64,000 nt of DNA. It comes from an uncultured Litoreibacter sp. (GTDB taxonomy: Bacteria; Pseudomonadota; Alphaproteobacteria; Rhodobacterales; Rhodobacteraceae). The translations under genes were made by a program, and so were the position numbers. Every line of letters starts with the position of its first letter. Within the stretch, counting starts at the first letter, position 1. The notes beneath the pieces are model-generated. The model ran no database searches, was not told where the DNA came from, and saw only the letters and a list, made by a program, of their open reading frames with translations. The stretch spans positions 3,538,501-3,602,500 of the forward strand of contig NZ_CANMXB010000001.1 of assembly GCF_947501785.1 (NCBI RefSeq), in the 5' to 3' direction. Of this stretch, positions 28,393-38,152 are shown piece by piece.

Positions 28393-28659
28393 TTTGACCG
28401 TTTCCTTAATTCAACGGCGCGACCCGCTCTTTGCAAAGAATCGGGCAAATGCATCAGCATTCACACCGAAATCCAGCACTGCAAAGGGGCTGTTGCACCG
28501 CAAAGGTGGATGATTTCTTAACGGTTTATTAACTGGAATTGAGGTGATTAGAGGGCAACGAAGAGGCTTGAAATTGACTTAATTTAGAAATGACGCGGCG
28601 TCAGTTGCCAAAGTTTCGGGGGCGAGCTCCAGAAATTTTTTTTGGGGGAGTGGCGGCGG

Positions 28660-29199
28660 CTATGTCCCATCAAATTCACACAATACCCGCACGTCCATGC
28701 CCAGCTTTTCCAGCTTCTTGCGGCCTCCAAGTTCCGGCAGGTCGATGATGAAGGCGCAGCCGATGACTTCGCCGCCCAGTTTCTCGATCAGCTTGATGCC
28801 GGCCTCTGCCGTGCCACCCGTGGCCAAAAGGTCATCGACCAGCAGCACCTTGTCACCGGCTTGAATGCTGTCGTCGTGAATTTCCATCGTGGCCTCGCCA
28901 TATTCAAGCGAGTAGCTCTGTTCGATCGTCTTGCCGGGCAGCTTGCCTTTCTTGCGAATAGGCAGGAAGCCCTTGGCCAGCTGATGCGCAACCGCGCCAC
29001 CAAGGATGAACCCGCGCGCCTCAAGTCCGGCGACCTTGTCGATATCGGTGCCGGGGTAGGGGGCGAGCATCTGGTCGATGGCCATGCGAAACCCGCGTGG
29101 ATCCAGAAACAGCGTGGTCACGTCGCGGAACATGATACCCTCATGCGGGAAGTCGGGGATGGTGCGGATGTAGTCTTTGACCTGTTTCGTGTCGGGCAT
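28660..29199 (-). CDS. apt: Adenine phosphoribosyltransferase
   Basis: 179 residues, full length. It joins adenine and PRPP to give AMP. The PRPP loop is [17 protein letters not shown] and the start [21 protein letters not shown] is the Apt hallmark. It is the last gene of a three-gene group mtnP-LysE-apt on the minus strand (gaps of about 20 bases), in which MtnP releases the adenine that Apt salvages. Confidence 0.97.
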   Translation of the reverse strand: MPDTKQVKDYIRTIPDFPHEGIMFRDVTTLFLDPRGFRMAIDQMLAPYPGTDIDKVAGLEARGFILGGAVAHQLAKGFLPIRKKGKLPGKTIEQSYSLEYGEATMEIHDDSIQAGDKVLLVDDLLATGGTAEAGIKLIEKLGGEVIGCAFIIDLPELGGRKKLEKLGMDVRVLCEFDGT

Positions 29200-29218
29200 A
29201 ATGGGTCTCCGGATGTGA

Positions 29219-29848
29219 TCAGTTGGCGCGGCGCAAGGTGGCGGTGAAGGCGGCCATAGCGATCAGCGTGGCTCCGCCGGCCCGGGTCATCCATTGCAGA
29301 ACGGAAGGCCTGGATATGCGCACCCGCATCGCGTTCGCCGCCAAGGCAAACATCAGCGCGTTGACGCCCGCAATGACCACGAAGGTTGCAATCAATATGC
29401 CCGCTTGCGGCGCGAAGGCCGCCTCAGTGGCGATGAATTGCGGCACGAAGGCAATGAAGAATGTGTTGGATTTGGGGTTTAGCGCCGTGACCGTCGCGGT
29501 GTGACGGAATACGGTCCATGCCTCAGCATGGTCGCTGTTGGAGAGATCGCCCAATCCGTCAGAGCGCTCGCTACGTAGCATCTTGATGCCCAGATAGAGC
29601 AGGTACAGCGCGCCCGCATATTTCACGATGGTAAAGGCGGTGGCAGAGGTGGCGATGATCGCGCCCAGCCCGATGATGGAAAGCGTCATGGCGACTAGAT
29701 CGCCCGTTGCGACCCCAAGGGCAGAGGCCACGGCAACCCGCTTGCCTTGCGTCAGCGCGTAGCTGAGCACCAGCAGGACGGTGGGCCCAGGGATCATGAG
29801 CAACGCAGTGGAGGCGGCGGCGAAGGCCAGCCAAAGATCAAATGACAT
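29219..29848 (-). CDS. LysE/RhtB family exporter
   Basis: 209 residues with six hydrophobic segments. The start [28 protein letters not shown] and [18 protein letters not shown] are family signatures. Inner-membrane efflux of amino acids or related metabolites. Lying between mtnP and apt suggests cotranscription with methylthioadenosine salvage; export of a methionine- or purine-related compound is a speculation, since no family member gives a clear substrate from sequence. Confidence 0.9.
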   Translation of the reverse strand: MSFDLWLAFAAASTALLMIPGPTVLLVLSYALTQGKRVAVASALGVATGDLVAMTLSIIGLGAIIATSATAFTIVKYAGALYLLYLGIKMLRSERSDGLGDLSNSDHAEAWTVFRHTATVTALNPKSNTFFIAFVPQFIATEAAFAPQAGILIATFVVIAGVNALMFALAANAMRVRISRPSVLQWMTRAGGATLIAMAAFTATLRRAN

Positions 29849-29866
29849 ATCTAGAAGTCCTTTAGG

Positions 29867-30739
29867 TTACAATAAGCGGCCAGCGACGGCGTCTAACTTG
29901 GCGACCACGGAAGGGTCGCGCGCGGGAGGTTGGGTGATAATCGCGTATTCCAGCGCTTTGTCACAACCATGGGGGCAGTCATCGCGGGTCGCTCCCAACA
30001 AGGTAGGCAGGCGGGCCACCATGCCTTTGGCCTTCTCGGAGTTGCCCATCAATGTGGCGATGATCTGGGTCACGTCGACCTCCCCGTGCTCAGGGTGCCA
30101 GCTGTCATAATCGGTGATCATCGCGACGGAGGCGTAGCAAATCTCCGCCTCGCGGGCGAGCTTGGCCTCGGGCATGTTTGTCATGCCGATGACATCCGCA
30201 CCCCAGCTTTCGCGGTACATTTTGCTTTCGGCCAGCGTTGAAAATTGTGGGCCCTCCATGGCCAAATAGGTGCCGCCATTGTGCACCGTGATGCCTTGCG
30301 CCGTGGCCGCCTCGAGGCAGGCCGCGCCGAGGCGCGGGCAGGTGGGGTGTGCGACGGAGACGTGAGCAACGCAACCGGTGCCAAAGAACGACTTTTCCCT
30401 CGCAAAGGTGCGGTCAATGAACTGGTCAACGATGACGAAGTCGCCCGGTGCCATTTCCTCACGGAACGATCCGCAAGCGGACACGGAAATCACATCCGTC
30501 ACACCAATGCGCTTCAAAGCGTCAATGTTGGCGCGATATGGAACGGTTGACGGCGAATGCACGTGGCCGCGCCCATGGCGGGGCAGGAAGGCCATTCTTA
30601 CACCAGCCAATGTGCCGGTCAGGATGTGGTCCGACGGGGAGCCCCAAGGTGTGTCCACCTGCTGCCACTCCGCGCCCTCCAGTCCTTCGATGTCGTAAAT
30701 GCCCGATCCGCCGATCACCGCAATCATCGTGTCTGCCAT
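29867..30739 (-). CDS. mtnP: S-methyl-5'-thioadenosine phosphorylase
   Basis: 290 residues. It splits methylthioadenosine with phosphate into adenine and methylthioribose-1-phosphate. The start IAVIGGSGIYDIEGLEGAEW, the phosphate and ribose residues around LPRHGRGHVHSPSTVPYRANI and the base-site stretch AMEGPQFSTLAESKMYR are typical. The ATG at 30739 (MADTMIAVIGG) follows AGGGACAG. It heads the group with the LysE exporter and apt. Confidence 0.96.
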   Translation of the reverse strand: MADTMIAVIGGSGIYDIEGLEGAEWQQVDTPWGSPSDHILTGTLAGVRMAFLPRHGRGHVHSPSTVPYRANIDALKRIGVTDVISVSACGSFREEMAPGDFVIVDQFIDRTFAREKSFFGTGCVAHVSVAHPTCPRLGAACLEAATAQGITVHNGGTYLAMEGPQFSTLAESKMYRESWGADVIGMTNMPEAKLAREAEICYASVAMITDYDSWHPEHGEVDVTQIIATLMGNSEKAKGMVARLPTLLGATRDDCPHGCDKALEYAIITQPPARDPSVVAKLDAVAGRLL

Positions 30740-30902
30740 ATCTGTCCCTGAAAATTGCTCTCGTCGCGGTGGCAATACTGCCGCATGGTTAACAGAATTA
30801 AAACGGCTAGTTCGCAGGTCGGCGCATTTCGCACGTGCATCTTGGCCCCGTCCCCGTTAAGGGCGAGGGAAATCATCAGACCCGAACTTTTGTGAGGCCC
30901 GC

Positions 30903-32591
30903 GTGACCCGCAGCTTTCTTGCCGCTCTTGCCAAAAACCCCGTATTGACCAACCTGCAATTGGTCCCCGATGGGGCCTACACGGCGTCGCGTTGGCGCAT
31001 CGAAGTTCTGTCCGGCCTGACCGTGGCCCTGGCTCTGGTGCCCGAGGCTGTGGCCTTCGCATTTGTGGCGGGCGTTCACCCGCTGGTGGGGCTGTATGCG
31101 GCCTTCATCGTGGGGCTGATTACAGCGCTGATCGGTGGCCGCCCGGGCATGATCTCTGGGGCCACAGGGGCCTTGGCCGTGGTGATGGTGGCATTGGTCG
31201 CGCAACATGGTGTCGAGTATCTCTTTGCTACAGTGATCTTGATGGGCCTGATCCAGATCGCGGTGGGCGTGCTGAAATGGGGTAAATTCATCCGGTTGGT
31301 GCCGCACCCTGTGATGCTGGGCTTCGTCAATGGTCTGGCAATCGTCATTTTCCTGGCGCAGCTGAGCCAATTTCAGAAGCCCGGCACGGCGGAGCATGGC
31401 TCCGGCGGGCATGGGATGGCCGCGGGCGAATGGCTGGGGGGCGCTGAATTGTCCCTTATGCTGGCGCTGACGGTGCTGACCATGGGCATCATCTGGGCGA
31501 CACCAAAGGTGACCAAGGTGGTGCCGGCCCCGCTGGCGGGGATCGGCATTGTGGCTTTGCTGGTCATTGCCTTCGACATCCCCGTCCCGCGCGTGGGCGA
31601 CTTGGCGGAGATTGCGGGCGGCTTCCCAGCCTTCCACAACCCGTTCTCATTCGCCGGTAACGCGTCGGTGGCGCAAGGCATCTATGGCGACCTGCTGGCC
31701 CCGCTGACGCTGGAGACATTTTGGATCATCCTTCCTTACGCGTTGATTCTGGCCGCCATCGGCCTGATTGAAAGCCTGCTGACGCTGAACCTGGTGGGCG
31801 CGATCACCGGCAAACGTGGCGGCGCATCGCAGGAATGCGTGGCCCAAGGTGTGGCCAACACCGTGACCGGTTTCTTTGGCGGCATGGGCGGCTGCGCGAT
31901 GATCGGGCAATCGATGATCAACGTGAATTCCGGCGGGCGCACCCGTATCGCGGGCATCGCGGCTGCGCTGTTCCTGTTGACCTTCATTCTGGTCGGCGCA
32001 CCGGTGATCGAGCAGATCCCGCTGGCAGCCCTGGTGGGCGTCATGTTCATGGTGGTGATCGGCACATTCGCGTGGAACAGCTTCAACATCATCCGCAAGG
32101 CTCCGCGCACTGACGCCTTTGTCATCATTTTGGTGACCATCACCACGGTGATGTATGATCTGGCCACGGCGGTGGTGGTGGGCGTGATCGTCTCGGCGCT
32201 GGCCTACGCCTGGCAGAACGCGACTCGCATCCACGCCAAAACCCACACCACGCCCGAAGGCGCCAAGGTCTACGCCATTGACGGGCCGTTGTTTTTTGGC
32301 TCCACCAGCGGCTTTGATGAGCTGTTCACTCCGGCAGAGGACCCGTCCTTGGTTGTGATCGACTTCGCCGATAGCCGCGTCGCCGACCAATCCGCGCTAC
32401 AAGCGATCGAGGCCGTCGCCGCCCGCTATGAAGCCGAGGGCAAGAAGGTGCAGCTGCGCCATCTCAGCCATGATTGCCACGAATTGCTAACCAATGCGGG
32501 GCAGCTGATGGTCGACAGTGACGATGATCCCGACTACGCGATTGCGGTCGATTACTCGGTGAAAACGGGGCAGTTGGCAGGGGGCCATTAG
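30903..32591 (+). CDS. SulP family anion transporter with STAS domain
   Basis: 562 residues. Ten or more transmembrane helices (about 40-420) with the SulP repeat sequences SGLTVALALVPEAVAFAFVAG and LPYALILAAIGLIESLLTLN, and a cytoplasmic STAS domain at the C-terminus (about 440-555, with VVIDFADSRVADQSALQAIEAV). It transports sulfate, bicarbonate, dicarboxylate or another anion; the substrate is not evident. GAGG precedes the GTG start at 30903. The stop lies before a 189-base gap in which I see only a weak hairpin. Confidence 0.93.
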   Translation: MTRSFLAALAKNPVLTNLQLVPDGAYTASRWRIEVLSGLTVALALVPEAVAFAFVAGVHPLVGLYAAFIVGLITALIGGRPGMISGATGALAVVMVALVAQHGVEYLFATVILMGLIQIAVGVLKWGKFIRLVPHPVMLGFVNGLAIVIFLAQLSQFQKPGTAEHGSGGHGMAAGEWLGGAELSLMLALTVLTMGIIWATPKVTKVVPAPLAGIGIVALLVIAFDIPVPRVGDLAEIAGGFPAFHNPFSFAGNASVAQGIYGDLLAPLTLETFWIILPYALILAAIGLIESLLTLNLVGAITGKRGGASQECVAQGVANTVTGFFGGMGGCAMIGQSMINVNSGGRTRIAGIAAALFLLTFILVGAPVIEQIPLAALVGVMFMVVIGTFAWNSFNIIRKAPRTDAFVIILVTITTVMYDLATAVVVGVIVSALAYAWQNATRIHAKTHTTPEGAKVYAIDGPLFFGSTSGFDELFTPAEDPSLVVIDFADSRVADQSALQAIEAVAARYEAEGKKVQLRHLSHDCHELLTNAGQLMVDSDDDPDYAIAVDYSVKTGQLAGGH

Positions 32592-32780
32592 CGCCATTGC
32601 GGGGGCGCTCGGGATTACCTGTGTTCCAGTGACGCAATGTTTCCAGATTTCCCACTAACGCTGACCGTTTGATCCGTGTATGGTGTCTGTAAGGTCAATG
32701 TCCCATTGCTGTTTTCTGAGTCTGCCACTCACGGCCTGTTTAAGCGTAATTCACGAGTATGACATTGGCCGTCATCGATC

Positions 32781-33389
32781 TTATTCCTCGCCAGGGCGCG
32801 TCAGGCTGAACAGAGTGTTCACCTGCGTGTAGTCCTTGTACCCCAGCCGCGCCAACGGCTGGAAAGTCGAGACGTCGAATATCCCGTCCTTCATACAATT
32901 ATCGCGCAGGTGGATGCCGGTGACCTCTCCGAACACGGCGATGTTGGCGTCGCCCGGCAGGTCGATGATTTGCGTCACCTTACATTCCAGATTGGCCGGT
33001 GCGCCCGCCACGCGGGAGCACGCGATGGTGTCACACTCCGCCCGTTCAATGCCCGCCAATTCGAATTCGTCCGTGCCTTTGTCATAGGCCCCTGAGGTGA
33101 CGTTCATCGCATCGCGCGCGGCGTATTCGACGATGTTGACGCAAAACACGCCCGTTTCGATGATGTTGGCCACGCTGTCCTTGCCCTTGTCGCGGTCCGG
33201 TTTGCCTGACGTGCTGGAGAACATGACCTGCGGCGGGACATAGGCCACGGCATTGAAGAAGGAATAGGGGGCAAGGTTCTCGGTTCCGTCGCTGTGGCGT
33301 GTCGATATCCAGCCGATGGGACGCGGAGTGACGACGGCATTAAACGGGTTATGCGGCAGGCCGTGGCCATCCTCCGGGCGGTAGAACAT
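32781..33389 (-). CDS. Flavin reductase family (FMN-binding split barrel) protein
   Basis: 202 residues. PRPIGWISTRHSDGTENLAPYSFFNAVAYVPPQVMFSS is the FMN-binding signature of the flavin reductase/NADH:FMN oxidoreductase family. Such proteins act as reductase partners of monooxygenases or as stand-alone FMN enzymes; no monooxygenase is adjacent. Soluble and cytoplasmic. ATG at 33389. Confidence 0.9.
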   Translation of the reverse strand: MFYRPEDGHGLPHNPFNAVVTPRPIGWISTRHSDGTENLAPYSFFNAVAYVPPQVMFSSTSGKPDRDKGKDSVANIIETGVFCVNIVEYAARDAMNVTSGAYDKGTDEFELAGIERAECDTIACSRVAGAPANLECKVTQIIDLPGDANIAVFGEVTGIHLRDNCMKDGIFDVSTFQPLARLGYKDYTQVNTLFSLTRPGEE

Positions 33390-33427
33390 CTTGGGGCTCC
33401 TGACAGGTTTGCCCCACAGCTAACGCC

Positions 33428-33949
33428 ATGTTACGCCAGCCGAAAGCGGATTTTGGGACGTGTTTTGTGGAACTGCGGCAGGAAACGGCAGATGACTGGT
33501 GGGAGGTGGAAGCCCTCTATGACCTGAGCTTCGCGCCGGGGCGGGAGGCGCTGTCTTCTTACCGCCTGCGCGATGACGTGGCCCCTGTGGCGGGGCTTTG
33601 CATCGTTGCCCGTGATCCCGATGGTATTCTTGGCGGGGTGATCCGGTATTGGCCCGTTTCAATTGGAGGCCACAATGCGCTGCTTCTGGGGCCAATTGCA
33701 GTTCACCCGACCCGGCAGGGGGAGGGGCTTGGCGGTGCGTTGATGCGCGACAGCCTGATCAGGGCGGGCGACGCCGGGTGGGCGCGTGTGCTGTTGGTTG
33801 GCGACGCGCCCTATTACGGGAAGTTCGGATTTTCCAAGCTCGATCACGTTCATATGCCGCCCCCAACAAACCCTGATCGAGTGCTTGGGCTGCCGCTGCA
33901 ACCTGGCGCTTGGGACGGTGTCGCCGGGTTGGTCGAAAAGGCCGGGTGA
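33428..33949 (+). CDS. GNAT family N-acetyltransferase
   Basis: 173 residues. Motif A is IAVHPTRQGEGLGGALMRDSL, and the C-terminal YYGKFGFSKLDHVHMPPP is typical of the YhbS-like subgroup also present at 11319. The acceptor is unknown. It is divergent from the flavin reductase gene with only 38 bases between starts, so the two promoters must overlap. Confidence 0.87.
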   Translation: MLRQPKADFGTCFVELRQETADDWWEVEALYDLSFAPGREALSSYRLRDDVAPVAGLCIVARDPDGILGGVIRYWPVSIGGHNALLLGPIAVHPTRQGEGLGGALMRDSLIRAGDAGWARVLLVGDAPYYGKFGFSKLDHVHMPPPTNPDRVLGLPLQPGAWDGVAGLVEKAG

Positions 33950-34009
33950 CGGCTGAAATCTTGATAAATGCGGTCTGCCTCTCCACATGTTGAATGAAGG
34001 AGCGCCTTG

Positions 34010-34774
34010 ATGACCCAAACTGTATTGCCGCCTGTTGTTCAGCCTCGCCCTGGACGCAACGAACAGCTGGACGCGCTGGCCACCCGTTACCGCGACGCGC
34101 AAGGCATCGGCATGCAGGTTGTGAGCCTTCTTGGCTCCCAGGCGGAGGGGTTGCTGGACAAGTTGCCCAAGCCGGCGCGTGCCGGGCTCGACAGCGCAAC
34201 GCTAAAGGCGTTGGAACTTAGCTTTTCCGCAGCCTCGGCGTCTCGCGGGACCTTGCCGGATTCCGGCACATGGCTGACGCGGATGGTGACCGTGACGACG
34301 GGGGCTGCTGGCGGATTTGGCGGCTTGACCACCGCCTTGGCGGAATTGCCGGTCACAACCACGGTCATTCTGCGCGCCATTCAGGGTATCGCGTCGGATT
34401 ACGGGTTTGACCCCACCGATGAGGACACCCGCGCCGATTGCCTGAGGGTATTCGCCTCTGCTGGTCCGATGGCAGAAGATGAGGGGATGGACCTGAGCTT
34501 TCTCACGCTGCGTGCAAGCGTGACGGGGGCAACGATGCAGGTGTTGCTCAGCACGGTCGCCCCGAAGCTGGCGGTGACGCTGGGCAAGAAGCTGGCGTTG
34601 CAAACGGTGCCGGTGCTGGGTGCGGTGACGGGTGCTGCCATCAATTACGCGTTCACCAGCTACTATCAGGACATTGCGCATGTACAGTTTGGGCTGCGCA
34701 AATTGGCGGAAGAAACCGGCGAAGACCGTGCGGCCTTGATCGCGGCCTTTGAGGCGCGCGTGTCGCAGGCCTAG
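34010..34774 (+). CDS. EcsC family protein
   Basis: 254 residues from ATG 34010, seven bases after AAGGAG. The family signature is the central VTTGAAGGFGGLTTALAELPVTTTVILRAIQGIA and the helical C-terminal TVPVLGAVTGAAINYAFTSYYQDIAHVHF-like region, which are weakly hydrophobic and could associate with membranes. In Bacillus EcsC is linked to the EcsAB transporter, but no such genes are here and the role in proteobacteria is unknown. The 3' end overlaps ptsP convergently by 4 bases. Confidence 0.87.
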   Translation: MTQTVLPPVVQPRPGRNEQLDALATRYRDAQGIGMQVVSLLGSQAEGLLDKLPKPARAGLDSATLKALELSFSAASASRGTLPDSGTWLTRMVTVTTGAAGGFGGLTTALAELPVTTTVILRAIQGIASDYGFDPTDEDTRADCLRVFASAGPMAEDEGMDLSFLTLRASVTGATMQVLLSTVAPKLAVTLGKKLALQTVPVLGAVTGAAINYAFTSYYQDIAHVQFGLRKLAEETGEDRAALIAAFEARVSQA

Positions 34775-37023
34775 CTTCCGCCCCCGGTCAGCCATTCCAT
34801 GACGGCCGGGCGCACCGATTGGGCCCCACTTCCGCGCGCTTCGTCAATCACATCGCGCAGCTTTGACACGTCGGACCGGCGGATCAAGCTTTTGACCGGC
34901 CCGATAGAGGCCGGACGCATCGACAACGTGTCCATCCCCATCGCTGCAAAGCACAAGGCCTCAATCGGGCGGCCCGCGTCTTCGCCGCAAAAACTAAGCG
35001 GGGTCCCACTTTCTTTGCAGCGGTTCACGATCTGCTCGATGAAGGTCAGGAAGCTGACGTTTAGCGTGTCATAGCGCTTGCGCACCCGCTCATTCTCGCG
35101 ATCGGCTGCGAAGAAGAATTGCTTCAGGTCATTGCCGCCGATCGAGATGAAGTCGGCCATTTCGAAGAATTGGCGCGGGGCGAAACCCAGAGACGGGGTC
35201 TCCAGCATGGCGCCGATCTGCACGTCGGAGGGCAGCGCATGCCCCAACTTTTCTTCCCGCGCCAGCTCGTCATGCAATTGTTGGCGGGCGTCGCGGAATT
35301 CGTCAAATTGCGCGATGAACGGGAACATCACCTTCAAGGGGCGCCCATTCGCAGCGCGGATCAAGGCCTGCAGCTGCATGCGCATCACGCCGCGCTTATC
35401 CAGCCCCACGCGGATCGCGCGCCAACCCATTGCGGGGTTTGGCTCATCTTGGGGCTTCATATAGGGCAGTACTTTGTCCGACCCGATGTCGAGCGTGCGA
35501 AACACCACCGGTTTGCCTTTGGCGGCGTCCATGACGGAGCCGTATATCGCCGCCAGCTCGGACCGTTTGGGCACGCTGGCGCGGGTCAGGAACTGCAGCT
35601 CGGTGCGAAACAGCCCGACACCTTCTGCGCCTGAGCTTTCCAAAGAGGGCAGGTCGGCCATGAGCCCTGCATTCATATGCAAGGCAACCTCATAGCCGCA
35701 GGTCGACACAGCCGGTTTGTCCCGGATCGACGCGTAACGCGCCTGCGCCTGGGTTTGCATCGCGATCTTGTCGCGGAACGCAGTGGCGACGGTATCTTCG
35801 GGGCGCAGATGCACAATCCCCTGATCGCCGTCGACCAAAATGGGGTCGCCATTCAGCGCCTCCGTCAGGATGCGTTTGGCGTTGATCACCAGCGGAATGG
35901 CCCAGGCCCGCGCGACAATCGCGGCATGTGAGCCGACCGAACCTTCTTCCAGCACGATGCCGCGCAGCTTCTTGCCGTAGTCCAGCAACTCTCCGGGTCC
36001 AATGTTGCGCGCAATGAGGATGGGGTTTTCCGGCACTTCGGCCCCCGTATCAGAGCCTTGCCCAGTCAAAAGCCGCAACAGCCGGTTCGACAGGTCGTCG
36101 AGGTCATGCAGGCGCTCGCGCAAATAGGCGTCGGGGACCCGTTCCATTCGCGCGCGGGTCGCAGATTGCTCTTTTTCTACGGCGGCCTCTGCCGACAGCC
36201 CGAGGGCGATATCTTCCTCCATCCGCCGCACCCAAGATCGGGAGTTGGCGAACATCCGGTAGGCCTCAAGGACCTTCACCTGTTCTTTGTCCGCGCCGCG
36301 CCCCATTGCGCCCAGCATTTCGTCCACTGAGGAGCGCAGCGAATCCATCGCGTCTTGCAAGCGGCGCAATTCCTCATGTGGGTCGTCCGAGATCGGGTTC
36401 GTGACCACGACACGGGGCTCATGCAGGTAAACGCGACCCTCTGCCGCGCCCTCCTGGCCGGTGGAGCCGCGAAACATTGCCTGCTGGGTGTGGCGGGCCT
36501 GCATGGCGCCTTCGCCGTCGCCCACAAATGCGCCAAGCTCGGTCATTTCGGCCAACACCATGGCCACAACTTCCAGCGCATAAACTTCATCTTCCGAATA
36601 GGCGCGGGCGTCCTTGGATTGCACAACCAGCACACCAAGGCTTTCGCCAAGCCGCTGCACCGGCACGCCAAGGAATGAGCTGAAAATTTCCTCTCCGGTT
36701 TCCGGCATGAAGCGGAAACCCTTTGCCGATGGGGCATCCGGCGTGTTTACGGCGCGTTTGGTGCGCGCGACGCGGCCCACAAGGCCTTCGCCAATCCGCA
36801 TGCGCGTTTGGTGCACTGATTCCGGGTTCAGGCCTTCGGTTGCACACAGCTCCAACGTGTCGGCATCGCGGAACAGGTAGATCGAGCAGACGTCCGTCCC
36901 CATCGAATCCGCAATCAGATGCGTGATCCGGTCCAGCCGTTCCTGCCCCGCGCTGTCTTCGGCCAGCGTTTCGCGCAGGCGGCCCAACAGTTTGCGGCTT
37001 TCGCTCTCTGATCTTTCGGCCAA
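34771..37023 (-). CDS. ptsP: Phosphoenolpyruvate-protein phosphotransferase PtsP (EI-Ntr)
   Basis: 750 residues. Order: N-terminal GAF sensor domain (about 1-165), EI N-domain with the phosphorylated His in EGSVGSHAAIVARAWAIP, and the PEP-binding TIM barrel ending SFCGEDAGRPIEALCFAAMG with the catalytic Cys. It starts the nitrogen-related phosphorelay EI-Ntr to NPr to EIIA-Ntr, which in alphaproteobacteria affects potassium, nitrogen and carbon-storage control; the GAF domain may bind glutamine or 2-oxoglutarate. Partners ptsO and ptsN are not in this window. It stands alone; start MAERSESESRKLLGRLRE is the usual one. Confidence 0.96.
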   Translation of the reverse strand: MAERSESESRKLLGRLRETLAEDSAGQERLDRITHLIADSMGTDVCSIYLFRDADTLELCATEGLNPESVHQTRMRIGEGLVGRVARTKRAVNTPDAPSAKGFRFMPETGEEIFSSFLGVPVQRLGESLGVLVVQSKDARAYSEDEVYALEVVAMVLAEMTELGAFVGDGEGAMQARHTQQAMFRGSTGQEGAAEGRVYLHEPRVVVTNPISDDPHEELRRLQDAMDSLRSSVDEMLGAMGRGADKEQVKVLEAYRMFANSRSWVRRMEEDIALGLSAEAAVEKEQSATRARMERVPDAYLRERLHDLDDLSNRLLRLLTGQGSDTGAEVPENPILIARNIGPGELLDYGKKLRGIVLEEGSVGSHAAIVARAWAIPLVINAKRILTEALNGDPILVDGDQGIVHLRPEDTVATAFRDKIAMQTQAQARYASIRDKPAVSTCGYEVALHMNAGLMADLPSLESSGAEGVGLFRTELQFLTRASVPKRSELAAIYGSVMDAAKGKPVVFRTLDIGSDKVLPYMKPQDEPNPAMGWRAIRVGLDKRGVMRMQLQALIRAANGRPLKVMFPFIAQFDEFRDARQQLHDELAREEKLGHALPSDVQIGAMLETPSLGFAPRQFFEMADFISIGGNDLKQFFFAADRENERVRKRYDTLNVSFLTFIEQIVNRCKESGTPLSFCGEDAGRPIEALCFAAMGMDTLSMRPASIGPVKSLIRRSDVSKLRDVIDEARGSGAQSVRPAVMEWLTGGGS

Positions 37024-37168
37024 ACCGGCCCCCCTCGATTGGTCTTGGCCTAGATATAGGGTAGTTTGTTCTGGATGGGGAGACGTGATTGCACGCGGTA
37101 GGCAATCCCCTACCTACACTGCAAATGGGCGGGCCAATTGGCCCACCCAATGGGTCGACATAGGGGTC

Positions 37169-37528
37169 TTATGCCATTGCTGCTTCGGGTTTATGCAGCC
37201 CAACGACAATCAGCACGGTTGTGCCGATGACCCAGTAGTAGGCGGCCTCCAGACCTGTGAAGCCGAATAGGAACGGCGCGGCGACAAAGGCGAGGCCAAC
37301 AAGGAAATCGACCGTCAAATGCAGCTGATAGGACAGGACTTTGACGACGCCCAGATGATGGTCAGTCAGCAGCGTCAACACCAAGGCGGCAAGGCCTGTG
37401 GCCACGGACAGTTGGAGCGCGATGGGATTTACAGCGCCAAGGCCCAAGATGAAGGGCATGGCGATCAAACCAAGGGCGACTGGGTAATCTAGATAAGCGT
37501 GGATGGTTTTGGTCACGAAACGGGACAT
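37169..37528 (-). CDS. Four-helix membrane protein, SPW-repeat-like
   Basis: 119 residues with four hydrophobic segments (about 14-33, 38-55, 68-88 and 93-110). The pattern YLDYPVALGLIAMPFILGLG and VDFLVGLAFVAAPFLFGF shows two related halves like SPW-repeat proteins, whose function is unknown. It is the downstream partner of the DM13 gene (61 bases apart) in a unit that faces a TetR gene, so it may be repressed by that regulator. Confidence 0.78.
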   Translation of the reverse strand: MSRFVTKTIHAYLDYPVALGLIAMPFILGLGAVNPIALQLSVATGLAALVLTLLTDHHLGVVKVLSYQLHLTVDFLVGLAFVAAPFLFGFTGLEAAYYWVIGTTVLIVVGLHKPEAAMA

Positions 37529-37589
37529 GGGGTACTCCTTTTAAGGCGGGGGATGGGCGCGAGGGCTCATCCCCCGCGCCGCGTAGGGG

Positions 37590-37988
37590 TTAGTTCAGTG
37601 CGGCGACGCCCAGCGGCACTGCGAATTGCCTGCACCAGATGTAGACCTCATTGAAGTCGTCGACATTGACGTTGGCAGGCACGATGTAGACCTGCAGGCC
37701 CTCTTTCTGGGTCAACTCCCCCAGGTCAGAGGCGTCGGCATAGACACCATTTGTGCCAAAGCCCACGCGTGGATCGGGGGCGCCATCAAGGCTGAAGTTT
37801 TCGTCCAGGATAACAACCGCGCCGCCGCCTGCGGTTTTGACGATGGTCACGCCGCCGGTGGTGATGTGGTCGCTGGCGCCGGTGAATGTACCGGTTGTGT
37901 TTGCGGTGCCAGCCGTTGCTGCGACGGGCAGGGCAAGGAAAATTGCTGCGGTTGCCACTGCAGCGAAGCGGGGAAGGGGGAAGATCAT
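37590..37988 (-). CDS. Exported DM13 domain protein
   Basis: 132 residues with a signal peptide (about 1-26, cut near ATAG). The remainder matches the DM13 pattern: TGTFTGASDHITTGGVTIVKTAGGGAVVILDENFSLDGAPDPRVGFG, and a C-terminal YIWCRQFAVPLGVAAL containing the conserved Cys. DM13 domains are thought to act in extracytoplasmic redox or electron-transfer roles by way of this Cys; that is a family-level hypothesis. First gene of the unit with the SPW-like protein, transcribed away from a TetR gene with two operator-like boxes in between. Confidence 0.88.
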   Translation of the reverse strand: MIFPLPRFAAVATAAIFLALPVAATAGTANTTGTFTGASDHITTGGVTIVKTAGGGAVVILDENFSLDGAPDPRVGFGTNGVYADASDLGELTQKEGLQVYIVPANVNVDDFNEVYIWCRQFAVPLGVAALN

Positions 37989-38068
37989 ATTGGTTGTCCT
38001 TGAGTTGGTTTCAATCGGTCAGAATTTCGGGGAGAAAGGCGCTGACTGGGATCGAATTACCATTAGGA

Positions 38069-38078
38069 ACCAATTGGT
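38069..38078. promoter_or_regulatory. Operator-like palindrome box 1 (TetR/DM13 divergent region)
   Basis: ACCAATTGGT at 38069-38078 is a perfect 10-bp palindrome in the gap between the divergent DM13 and TetR genes. A near-copy lies 36 bases away. The placement is typical of TetR-family autoregulation. Confidence 0.65.
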
Positions 38079-38104
38079 ACAAAACACATGTTTGTGAATT
38101 GTGG

Positions 38105-38114
38105 ACTAATTGGT
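38105..38114. promoter_or_regulatory. Operator-like palindrome box 2
   Basis: ACTAATTGGT at 38105-38114 differs from box 1 by one base and lies 36 bp from it centre to centre. Two boxes in phase could bind two repressor dimers on one side of the helix across the divergent promoters. Confidence 0.6.
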
Positions 38115-38152
38115 TTATAATTAAACATCACCAATACAAAAAAGGTTACCCA

